Source: an uncultured Alistipes sp. (GTDB lineage Bacteria; Bacteroidota; Bacteroidia; Bacteroidales; Rikenellaceae). Taken from it: a stretch of DNA of 64,000 bases. The first letter of the stretch is position 1, and each line of letters begins with the position of its first letter. The notes under the pieces are model-generated. The model was not told the origin of the DNA and ran no database searches. It saw only the letters and a list, made by a program, of their open reading frames with translations. This document shows, in pieces, positions 27,733-34,851 of the stretch. The stretch is from the NCBI GenBank assembly GCA_947623965.1, contig CANQIF010000008.1, positions 1-64,000 of the forward strand. Reading direction: 5' to 3'. The translations under genes and the position numbers were made by a program.

Positions 27733-28577
27733 CGCTTTCCGCGCAGTTTATCGATTCCGAAGATCGCGCGCGCCTCGGCGGGGGTGGCGGGCTCGCAGCC
27801 CAGCGCACGCACCAGTTCGACGAGCCGGCGCACTAAGAAGGCATTGTTCGGGGCCGTCTTGCCGGGTTCGTAATAGAAGCTGTCCTCGAAGCCGACGCGC
27901 ACCACCGAAGCACCCATCGAGATGGCGCAGCCGAGCATGTGCAGATCCTTCATCGAGTCGTTGTTGAGGCCCCAGTCGGCCCCCTTCTCCATGAGCGAGA
28001 CCATGTAGCCCAAGTTGCGGGGCGTATCCGAGAGGTTGCTTGCCGTTCCCGTGCCGAGACAGAAGTTGTAGTGCATCGGACGATCGAGCACCCCTTCGTC
28101 GGCCAGCTTCGTGCAGGTCTCGACCATGCTCAGGTCGAAGAGCTCCATTTCGGGCACCACCTTCGCCTCGCGCATGCGGGCGGCCCAATAGCGGATCTCG
28201 GGCAGGGTGTTGATGTAGACGCTCTCGCCGAAGTTCACCGACCCCATGTTGAGCGAGGCGACTTCGACGCGCGGTTCGTTGAGACAGACGCTGCGTTCTT
28301 CGAGCGAGAGGGTGGAGAGCCCGCCCGTCGAGCCCTGGATCACCAGGTCGGTCCGGGCGGCGATCAGATCGAGCGTGCGGCTGAAGTGGGTGAGGTCGAA
28401 GGTCTGCTCGCCCGTCAGGTCGCGGACGTGCAGGTGGACCATCGAGGCCCCCTCGGCGGCGCAGGCGGCCACGTCGGCAGCGATCTCTTCGGGGGTCAGC
28501 GGATTTTTCGATCCTTCGGGTACGGGTTTGCCCACGTGGCAAACCGGAGCTACGGTAACGACGATTTTGCGTTTCAT
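27729..28577 (-). CDS. DUF849 beta-keto acid cleavage enzyme (BKACE family)
   Basis: A 282-residue TIM-barrel enzyme of the family typified by 3-keto-5-aminohexanoate cleavage enzyme. These use acetyl-CoA and a zinc ion to split beta-keto acids. The zinc-binding MVHLHVRD segment is present (around 46-53), together with IQGSTGGLS, MELFDLSM and the conserved GLNNDSMKDL. It is the first gene of a two-gene operon with the DUF1537 kinase. The pairing suggests breakdown of a sugar-derived keto acid; the substrate is unknown. Confidence 0.9.
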   Translation of the reverse strand: MKRKIVVTVAPVCHVGKPVPEGSKNPLTPEEIAADVAACAAEGASMVHLHVRDLTGEQTFDLTHFSRTLDLIAARTDLVIQGSTGGLSTLSLEERSVCLNEPRVEVASLNMGSVNFGESVYINTLPEIRYWAARMREAKVVPEMELFDLSMVETCTKLADEGVLDRPMHYNFCLGTGTASNLSDTPRNLGYMVSLMEKGADWGLNNDSMKDLHMLGCAISMGASVVRVGFEDSFYYEPGKTAPNNAFLVRRLVELVRALGCEPATPAEARAIFGIDKLRGKR

Positions 28578-28605
28578 GCGATTGGGAAAAAGTTTGGTTG
28601 AAGAA

Positions 28606-28703
28606 CAAAGATACGAAAAGTCGAGGGCAGAAACAAGCGACAGCTTGATTCTGCCGAGACGAAGTATCTAAAACGAAGTTAAAGATACGAAAAGTCGGGG
28701 GCA
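28606..28703 (-). promoter_or_regulatory. tandemly duplicated promoter segment
   Basis: A 23-bp segment (AAAGATACGAAAAGTCG(A/G)GGGCA as read on the plus strand) occurs at 28607-28629 and 28681-28703 with a single difference. The copy nearer the gene gives a perfect minus-strand TATCTTTG (28606-28613) about 29 bp before the DUF849 ATG. The farther copy reads TATCTTTA. The -33 region is imperfect in both. Confidence 0.5.
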
Positions 28704-28741
28704 AAATGCAAACTTGTTTGCAATTCTGTTTAAAAATGAAG

Positions 28742-29009
28742 GCGGGCTGCAGCTTGCGAAGAGCCGCTCGAGCGGACCTGCGGGACGCGAGGAGCGGGCC
28801 TTCGCCGGGCGAAGCTGCGGCCCGCTGCGCCCCAAAGGGCGCAAATTCAGAATTCAGAATTCAAAATTCAAAATTAAACGGACTTGCAGGAGTGTGCTTG
28901 GGCTTTTGTTCTGATTCGGGCTGCAGCCTGCGGAGCGCACGCATGTTCGGATACGAATTGCGGGCCTCCGCTGCCGGGAGGCTGCGGCCCGCTGCACCTG
29001 TTCCGGGTG
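28742..29009. repeat. two GC-rich hairpin repeats and an ATTC-rich tract
   Basis: Two A-type copies of the dispersed repeat family (starting GGGCTGCAGC at 28742 and 28919; each with a GGCTGCGGCCCG end). The first ends in hairpin TGCGCCC-CAAA-GGGCGCA (28826-28843), the second in CACCTG-TTC-CGGGTG (28995-29009). Between them is a tract of repeated AATTC/AAATTC words (28843-28875). No gene is seen in 28578-29084. Confidence 0.75.
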
Positions 29010-29084
29010 AAAAAAATAAACTCAAGTTGCAACCCGCCGGTCGTTCCGCACCCGATCTTGCAACAAACACCTTTCCCGCCGCAA

Positions 29085-30395
29085 CTATTCCATCTCGACC
29101 GTAAAGACGATCCGGTCAACCGCGTTGCGCGTCAGGCGCAGCGTGCCGCCGTGCAGCCGGACGATCTGGCGCGACACGGCCAGCCCGATGCCCGAGCCAT
29201 CGGGTTTGGTCGTGAAGAAGGGGGTGAAGATGTTGGCGGCCACCTCCGGCGGGATCGGCTCGCCCGTGTTGCCGACCTCGATCGCGATCCGCTCCGAGGC
29301 GTCGATACGCGACCGCACGGTGACCGACCGGCGTTCGGGCGGCAGGCCGATCACCGCCTCGCGGGCATTCTTGAGCAGGTTGACCATCACCTGCGACATG
29401 AGGTTCCGATCGGCGTAAAGCATCGTGTCGGCGGGCTCGATCCGCACCTCGAAGGCGATCCCCGCGAGGTCGGTCAGCGCGGCCGCCTCGCCAACCAGCT
29501 CGGACAGGTAGAAGGGCTGGCGCTGCGGCGCCGGAATGCGGGTCACCTGCCGGAACGAATCGACGAACTGCATGAGCCGTTCGCTCGTCGTATGGATCGT
29601 CTGCAGCCCGCTGCGGAGCGTCGCCGCATCCTGCGGGGCGGTGAGCAGCGTATGGCTGATCGAGGTGACAGGGGCCAGCGAGTTCATGATCTCGTGCGTC
29701 AGGATGCGCGTCAGCTTGTTCCACGACTCGATCTCCTTGGCATCCATCGCCTGGTTGATGTCGCCGATCGTGATGATACGCAGTTCGCGGTTATCGAACT
29801 GCATGTCGGCGCAGCTGATCGAGAGGGTCAGTTCGCCCGTCTCGGTCGTACACTCCACCGCGCGCTGCTCGCCGCGCCCGATGCGCAGCAGCGTGTCGGC
29901 CAGCTCGGGCGAGTGGGGGCGCAGCTGGTCGATATGCGAGAGGCGCATGAGGCCGAAAAGCCGGACGGCCTTCGTGTTGGCCTGCATCACGGCGCCGTTC
30001 TTCAGCACCGTGATGATGCCGATGTCGGCGCACTCCATGATCAGTTCGAAGTACTTCTCCTTCTCGCGCATCTGCAGCTTCGCCGCATCCATCACCTCCT
30101 TGATCCGGTTGAGCGAGTAGTTGATGAGGGCGTATTCCGTCACAGCCGGCGCTTCGGCGAAGCGGAAGGTGTAGTCGTCGTTCCGCACGGCGTTGAAGAT
30201 GAAGTTCAGCCGCTTCATGATGTCGGCGTAGATGCCGAAGAGCGAGCGCGTGGCCAGCAGCATCGCCGGCACCGAGACGACAAGCACGGAGTAGTGTTCC
30301 AGCACGAACGCCACCCCCGTGGCCATCGCCGAAAGGACGATGACGAGCACGGCCGCGAAGATCTTCGGGTAGGGGATTTTGCGGCGGTGCCTCAT
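29085..30395 (-). CDS. membrane histidine kinase of the sigma-54 two-component system
   Basis: A 436-residue sensor kinase. Two membrane helices (about 11-31 and 36-57) leave almost no periplasmic loop, so it probably senses within the membrane or cytoplasm. A PAS-like region (about 110-215) precedes the phosphoacceptor His234 in ILTHEIMNSLAPV. The ATPase domain has the N box (NLMSQVMVNLLKNAREA) and the G1 and G2 boxes (VGNTGEPIP, GSGIGLAVS). It overlaps the upstream response-regulator gene by four bases and is its expected partner. The shape is that of NtrY/ZraS-like kinases feeding sigma-54 activators. Confidence 0.92.
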   Translation of the reverse strand: MRHRRKIPYPKIFAAVLVIVLSAMATGVAFVLEHYSVLVVSVPAMLLATRSLFGIYADIMKRLNFIFNAVRNDDYTFRFAEAPAVTEYALINYSLNRIKEVMDAAKLQMREKEKYFELIMECADIGIITVLKNGAVMQANTKAVRLFGLMRLSHIDQLRPHSPELADTLLRIGRGEQRAVECTTETGELTLSISCADMQFDNRELRIITIGDINQAMDAKEIESWNKLTRILTHEIMNSLAPVTSISHTLLTAPQDAATLRSGLQTIHTTSERLMQFVDSFRQVTRIPAPQRQPFYLSELVGEAAALTDLAGIAFEVRIEPADTMLYADRNLMSQVMVNLLKNAREAVIGLPPERRSVTVRSRIDASERIAIEVGNTGEPIPPEVAANIFTPFFTTKPDGSGIGLAVSRQIVRLHGGTLRLTRNAVDRIVFTVEME

Positions 30396-31741
30396 AGCCC
30401 GTAACGTTTGATCTTGTTATAGAGGGTTTGGCGCGTGATGCCCAACTGCCGCGCCACGACCGAGAGGTTGCCGCCCGAGGCGGCGATCGCCTCGGCGATC
30501 ATGCGGCGCTCCATCTCTTCGAGCGTCGCCCCCTCGGCTGCCGCCCGCCGCTCGGGCTGCAGCTGCAGCTCCTCGGCATCGATCGTTCCGCCGTCGCAGA
30601 GGATGAGCGCCTTTTCGACCGTGTGCTGCAGCTCGCGGATGTTGCCCTCCCAGCGGTGCGCCGTCAGCCGCTCGGCCGCCCGCTCCGTGAAGGCGGCCCC
30701 GGGCTTGCCGTACTTGCGGCCGTAGTGTTCGAGGAAGCGTTCGGCCAGCGGGACGATGTCCTCCGACCGATGGCGCAGCGGCGGCAGTTCGATGTGGATC
30801 GTGTTGATGCGGAAAAGCAGGTCCTGCCGGAACTCGCTTGCAGCGACCATCGCCGGCAGGTCGCGGTTCGTGGCGGTGATGAGACGGATATCGACCGGCG
30901 TCGCGACGTTGCTGCCCAACCGCAGGACGCTGCGGTTCTGCAGCGCAGAGAGCATCTTGGCCTGCATGCGGAGCGGCAGGTTGCCGATCTCGTCCAGAAA
31001 GAGGGTCGAGCCGTCGGCCGCCTCGAACTTGCCGACCCGGTCGGCATGGGCGTCGGTGAAGGCCCCCTTCAGGTGACCGAAGAGCTCGCTCTCGAACAGC
31101 GGCTCGGGAATGGCCCCCATATCGAGCGAGACCATCGGCCGGCCAGCCCGCCGCGAGAGGCGGTGAATCTCGCGCGCCAGCATCTCCTTACCCGTGCCGT
31201 TCTCGCCCGTGATGAGGATGTTGGCATCCGTCACGGCCACGCGGTCCACCAGATCGCGGATGCGGGCCATCGCGCGGCTCGCGCCCCAGAACATCGGGGG
31301 CTCGGCGCCGAAGCGTTCGGCCGGCTGCTGCTTCGCGGGCTTGCGGCCCGGCTCCGTCGCCAGCCGGTAGGCGCCGAGGAGCGTCTCGACGAGTTTCTCG
31401 TTCTGCCAGGGCTTGACAATGAAATCCACCGCGCCGAACTTCATCGCCCGCACCGCCAGATCGACGTCGGCATAGGCGGTGAAGAGCACCACGCGGACGG
31501 CCGGGAAACGCTTCGCGAGCTCCTGCAGCCAGTAGAGGCCCTCGTTGCCGGTGTTGATCCCCGCATGGAAGTTCATATCGAGCAGAACGACATCGACCGC
31601 TTCGGCCCGCATCGTCGAGACGAGCAGGTTGGGCGAAGCGAGTGTCAGCACGCGCGCGAAATACTTCTCCGTCAACATCCTGACAGCGGAGAGGATGTTG
31701 CGGTTGTCATCGACGATCAAGAGGGTTCCGGCTTTGGGCAT
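30392..31741 (-). CDS. sigma-54-dependent response regulator (NtrC family)
   Basis: A 449-residue activator. The receiver domain (1-125) has acidic DD at 11-12, phosphoacceptor Asp55 and Lys110. The AAA+ domain has Walker A GENGTGKE (179-186), GAFTDA (227-232) in place of canonical GAFTGA, and Walker B STLFLDEIG. The Fis-type helix-turn-helix (VARQLGITRQTLYNKIKRYGL) ends the protein. I chose ATG 31741 because the receiver fold begins there; the frame upstream runs through a repeat. The divergent tolC promoter is of the -24/-12 type, so the target is adjacent. Confidence 0.94.
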   Translation of the reverse strand: MPKAGTLLIVDDNRNILSAVRMLTEKYFARVLTLASPNLLVSTMRAEAVDVVLLDMNFHAGINTGNEGLYWLQELAKRFPAVRVVLFTAYADVDLAVRAMKFGAVDFIVKPWQNEKLVETLLGAYRLATEPGRKPAKQQPAERFGAEPPMFWGASRAMARIRDLVDRVAVTDANILITGENGTGKEMLAREIHRLSRRAGRPMVSLDMGAIPEPLFESELFGHLKGAFTDAHADRVGKFEAADGSTLFLDEIGNLPLRMQAKMLSALQNRSVLRLGSNVATPVDIRLITATNRDLPAMVAASEFRQDLLFRINTIHIELPPLRHRSEDIVPLAERFLEHYGRKYGKPGAAFTERAAERLTAHRWEGNIRELQHTVEKALILCDGGTIDAEELQLQPERRAAAEGATLEEMERRMIAEAIAASGGNLSVVARQLGITRQTLYNKIKRYGL

Positions 31742-31773
31742 GGTTCGTTTCTTTGTTTCGGGGATTGGGAAAA

Positions 31774-31880
31774 CCGGCTCTTTAGAGCCGGGCGGGCCGC
31801 AGCCTCCCCGCAGCGGAGGCCCGCACTCGCGTCCCGCAGGTCCGCTTCGGGCGGGGCTCCGCAGGCTGCAGCCCGAGTGC
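31774..31880. repeat. GC-rich hairpin repeat in the RR/tolC intergenic region
   Basis: An A-type repeat read from its right end: hairpin CCGGCTCT-TT-AGAGCCGG (31774-31791), then GCGGGCCGCAGCCTCC, ending CCGCAGGCTGCAGCCCG. It lies in the leader of the response-regulator gene. Confidence 0.75.
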
Positions 31881-31986
31881 CGAACGGGGCAGAGCGCAAG
31901 CCCGATACCCGCCGTTTCCGACAAATGTACGCGAAAAAACGCCTCGTGTCAAGAAAATTCACACGGAGCGTCCAATTTTTAGACAG

Positions 31987-32005
31987 TTTTCCCGCGCTCG
32001 GAAAA
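31987..32005. promoter_or_regulatory. possible activator-binding palindrome upstream of the sigma-54 promoter
   Basis: TTTTCC and GGAAAA are separated by 7 nt, about 36 bp upstream of the -24 element. A weaker CGTGT-N11-ACACG palindrome lies at 31945-31965. Either could bind the Fis-type HTH of the adjacent regulator; this rests on position and symmetry only. Confidence 0.3.
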
Positions 32006-32040
32006 TCGCAATCCGTTTTCAATTAGATATATACAGATCG

Positions 32041-32055
32041 TGGCACGGCTTTGGC
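32041..32055 (+). promoter_or_regulatory. sigma-54 (-24/-12) promoter of the export operon
   Basis: TGGCACGGCTTTGGC keeps the invariant GG (32042-32043) and GC (32054-32055) exactly 10 nt apart, and the TGGCAC part is perfect. It differs from consensus only in TGGC for TTGC. The tolC ATG is 40 bp downstream, and the divergent gene encodes a sigma-54 activator. Confidence 0.75.
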
Positions 32056-32095
32056 TCCCTTCAGGGCACAAACCGAAACAAATGACAGAAACGCC

Positions 32096-33439
32096 ATGAA
32101 ACACTGTTTTTCATACCTGTTGGTGTCCATTTTCTTGACACTTCCAGATGCTCTCTCCGCCCAGCAGCCGATGACGCTCGACGACTGCATGGCCTACGCC
32201 GTCGAACATTCGACGACCGTCGGCCAGAAGCGCAACGTCCTCGGCGCGGCCCGCACGGACTATGCGCAGGCGATCGCCTCGGCGCTTCCCTCGATCTCGG
32301 CCTCGGCCGGCGCGACGAACAACTTCGGCCGTTCGATCGACCCCGAGACCAACACCTACAACAACGTGCAGACCTTCAACAACTCCTACAACATCGGCGC
32401 CTCGATGCCCGTCTTCGCGGGGCTCTCGACGATCAACACGATCCGGGCCTCGAAGGTGGCGCGGGCGATGGGGGCGGCCGAGCTTCAGGCGGCGCGCGAC
32501 GAGACGGCCATGCAGACCATGACGGCCTACATGGATGTCGTCTACTACACCCACGCGATTCGCTACGCCGAGCAGCAGCTCGCCGAGAACCGCGCGATGC
32601 TCGCCCAAGCCCGCAAGCTCTTCGAGCTGGGGCGCAAGAGCGCGGCCGACGTGGCCGAAATCGAGTCGCAGGAGGCCGGCTCCGACTACCTGCTCACCAC
32701 GCAGCAGAACAACCTCGAACTGGCCCGGATCAAGCTGCGCGAGGTGATGAACTACCCGCAGGAGCGTCCGTTGGAGATCGACACCGAGCTGCGCATCGAG
32801 GCGATGCCCGTCGACACCCCCTTCGAGGAGCTCCTCGACCATGCGCTCGCCAACGATCCCAAGCTCCGCTCGGCCTCCGCGAACACGCGGTATTACAAGC
32901 TGAACTACGCCGCCGCGAAGGGGCGCTACCTTCCCTCCGTATCGCTGTCAGGAGGCTTCAGCACCAATTACTATATCAACCTCGACAACCGCTCGGCCTA
33001 CGCCGGCTTCGGCTCCCAGCTCCGCAACAACCGCGGTTCGTACGTGCAGATCTCGATGTCGATCCCGATCTTCTCGGGGCTCGACCGGCGCGCCGCCAAG
33101 CGCCGCGCCCAGTACAGCTGGAAGAATGCCGCCCTCGAGGAGACGGCCATGCGCCGCACCGTCGAGAGCGAGGTGGCGCAGACCTACCGCCAGATGATCG
33201 GCTACGGCAAGCAGTTCATCCAGGGCCAGAAGAAGGTGCGGGCCGCCCAGCTGGCCTACGACGGCGTGGCCCGCAAGTTCGAGAAGGGGCTCGTCTCGGC
33301 CATCGACCTGCAGACGGCCTCCTCGACGCTACTCCAGGCGCAGGCCGACCGGCTGCAGTCGCGGCTGCAGTACCTCATCAAGATCCGTATGGTCGAATAT
33401 TACAACGGCCGTCCGCTCGTCGCGGCGATCGGCGAATAA
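32096..33439 (+). CDS. TolC-family outer-membrane efflux protein
   Basis: A 447-residue exported protein with a signal peptide (1-22, ending LSAQQ). The two TolC-type repeats are long alpha-helical hairpins: the first half with LDDCMAYAVEHS and YAQAIASALPSISASAGAT, the second with ALANDPKLRSASANTRYYKLN and RYLPSVSLSGGF. It forms the outer-membrane channel of a tripartite exporter. It is the first gene after the sigma-54 promoter and is followed by the adaptor and permease genes in the same direction. Confidence 0.93.
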   Translation: MKHCFSYLLVSIFLTLPDALSAQQPMTLDDCMAYAVEHSTTVGQKRNVLGAARTDYAQAIASALPSISASAGATNNFGRSIDPETNTYNNVQTFNNSYNIGASMPVFAGLSTINTIRASKVARAMGAAELQAARDETAMQTMTAYMDVVYYTHAIRYAEQQLAENRAMLAQARKLFELGRKSAADVAEIESQEAGSDYLLTTQQNNLELARIKLREVMNYPQERPLEIDTELRIEAMPVDTPFEELLDHALANDPKLRSASANTRYYKLNYAAAKGRYLPSVSLSGGFSTNYYINLDNRSAYAGFGSQLRNNRGSYVQISMSIPIFSGLDRRAAKRRAQYSWKNAALEETAMRRTVESEVAQTYRQMIGYGKQFIQGQKKVRAAQLAYDGVARKFEKGLVSAIDLQTASSTLLQAQADRLQSRLQYLIKIRMVEYYNGRPLVAAIGE

Positions 33440-33454
33440 GGAACTGACCCATTC

Positions 33455-33540
33455 GGCTCCGGAAGGAGCCGTGCGGGCCGCAGCCTCCCCCCGGCGGAGG
33501 CCCGCAACTTGCGTCGCGGCACTCCGCAGGCCGCGGCCCG
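33455..33540. repeat. GC-rich hairpin repeat between tolC and hlyD genes
   Basis: Hairpin GGCTCC-GGAA-GGAGCC (33455-33470) is followed by GTGCGGGCCGCAGCCTCC and ends CCGCAGGCCGCGGCCCG. It is an A-type copy in reverse orientation. Confidence 0.75.
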
Positions 33541-33575
33541 AAAAGATTCCGAAAACAAACAAAACGAACATACCC

Positions 33576-34838
33576 ATGGATATCAAACGTGAAAAGAAGA
33601 GCGGCTGGAGAGCCCTCGTTCAGAAGAAGAACCTTCCCTACGCCTTCGGGGCGCTGTTTCTCGTCTTCGTCGCCTGGCTGGCGCTGCGCGACAACGCCTC
33701 GGTGCTGCGCGTCGAGGCCGCGACCCTCTCGGTCTCGGAGGTGCGCGCCGGCGAGTTCAACGACTACGTCCGCCTGACGGGCACCGTGCAGCCCATCACC
33801 ACCGTGCAGCTCTCGCCCCTCGAGTCGGGCGTCGTCGAACGCATCGTCGCCGAGGAGGGGACGAAGGTGCGGCGCGGCGACGTGATCATCGAAATGTCGA
33901 ACAACTCCCTCTCGATGCAGATTCTGCAGTCGGAGGCCGACCTGGCCGAGAAGCAGAACATCCTGCGCAACACGCTCATTTCGATGGAGCAGGAGCGGCT
34001 GTCGCTGCGGCAGGAGAAGCTGCAGCTCGACCTCGACGTGCAGCGCAAGCGGCGCACCTACGAGCAGAACGAGGAGCTCTGGCGCAGCAACCTGCTGGCC
34101 CGCGAGGAGTACCTCCAGGCGAAGGAGGACTACGAGCTGGCGGTGAACAAGCGCACGCTCATCCTCGAGCGGCAGCGGCAGGATTCGCTCTACCGCACGA
34201 GTCAGGTGGGGCAGATGGAGGAGAGCCTCCACTCGATGCAGCTCAACATGCAGCTCATCCGCCAGCGGGTGGACAACCTGCGGGTCAAGGCGCCGATCGA
34301 CGGCGAGGTGGGCATGCTCGAAGCCGTGCTCGGCCAGTCGATGGCCCAGGGGGCCAACATCGGCCAGATCAACGACCTGTCGGCCTACAAGGTCTCGGCG
34401 CAGATCGACGAGCACTACATCGACCGCGTCGCGACGGGGCTCACGGCCTCGTTCGAGCGGCAGGATACGCGCTTCGAGATGATGCTGCGCAAGGTCTATC
34501 CCGAGGTGCGCAACGGCCAGTTCAAGGCCGACTTCGTCTTCGCGGGCTCCGTCCCGGAGAACATCCGCAGCGGCCAGACCTACTACCTGAACCTGCAGCT
34601 CGGCCAGCCGACCGATGCCGTCATCATCCCGCGCGGTTCGTTCTACCAGGCGACGGGCGGCCGCTGGATCTACGTCCTCGACGCCGCGGGCGAGCGGGCC
34701 TGCCGCCGCGAGATCCGCCTCGGCCGGCAGAATCCGCAGTACTACGAGGTCCTCGAGGGGCTGGAAGCCGGCGAACGGGTCATCACCTCCTCCTACGACA
34801 GCTTCGGCGACCACGACATCCTCATCCTGAAACGATAG
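33576..34838 (+). CDS. HlyD/MacA-type periplasmic adaptor
   Basis: A 420-residue membrane-fusion protein. A single N-terminal membrane anchor (about 19-40, YAFGALFLVFVAWLAL) is followed by a lipoyl half-motif (LSPLESGVVERIVAEEGTKV). A long coiled-coil hairpin comes next (about 115-245, with LRQEKLQLDLDVQRKRRTYEQ), then the second lipoyl half (LRVKAPIDGEVGMLEAVLG) and a beta-barrel with a membrane-proximal domain. It bridges the permeases and TolC. The ATG at 33576 is chosen because the upstream frame runs into the repeat. Confidence 0.92.
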   Translation: MDIKREKKSGWRALVQKKNLPYAFGALFLVFVAWLALRDNASVLRVEAATLSVSEVRAGEFNDYVRLTGTVQPITTVQLSPLESGVVERIVAEEGTKVRRGDVIIEMSNNSLSMQILQSEADLAEKQNILRNTLISMEQERLSLRQEKLQLDLDVQRKRRTYEQNEELWRSNLLAREEYLQAKEDYELAVNKRTLILERQRQDSLYRTSQVGQMEESLHSMQLNMQLIRQRVDNLRVKAPIDGEVGMLEAVLGQSMAQGANIGQINDLSAYKVSAQIDEHYIDRVATGLTASFERQDTRFEMMLRKVYPEVRNGQFKADFVFAGSVPENIRSGQTYYLNLQLGQPTDAVIIPRGSFYQATGGRWIYVLDAAGERACRREIRLGRQNPQYYEVLEGLEAGERVITSSYDSFGDHDILILKR

Positions 34839-34851
34839 ACGGGCCCCACCG

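Noticed and set aside
28843..28875. The AATTC-rich tract as a promoter or binding-site array
   Set aside because: Similar tracts accompany the repeats elsewhere (52586-52623, 62160-62180) and show no spacing relation to a gene start.
28884..30404. A long plus-strand open frame opposite the histidine kinase
   Set aside because: Antisense of a clear kinase with HisKA and ATPase motifs, beginning inside repeat DNA.
31742..31924. A longer N-terminus for the response regulator
   Set aside because: The extension translates the GC-rich repeat; the receiver domain starts at the ATG at 31741.
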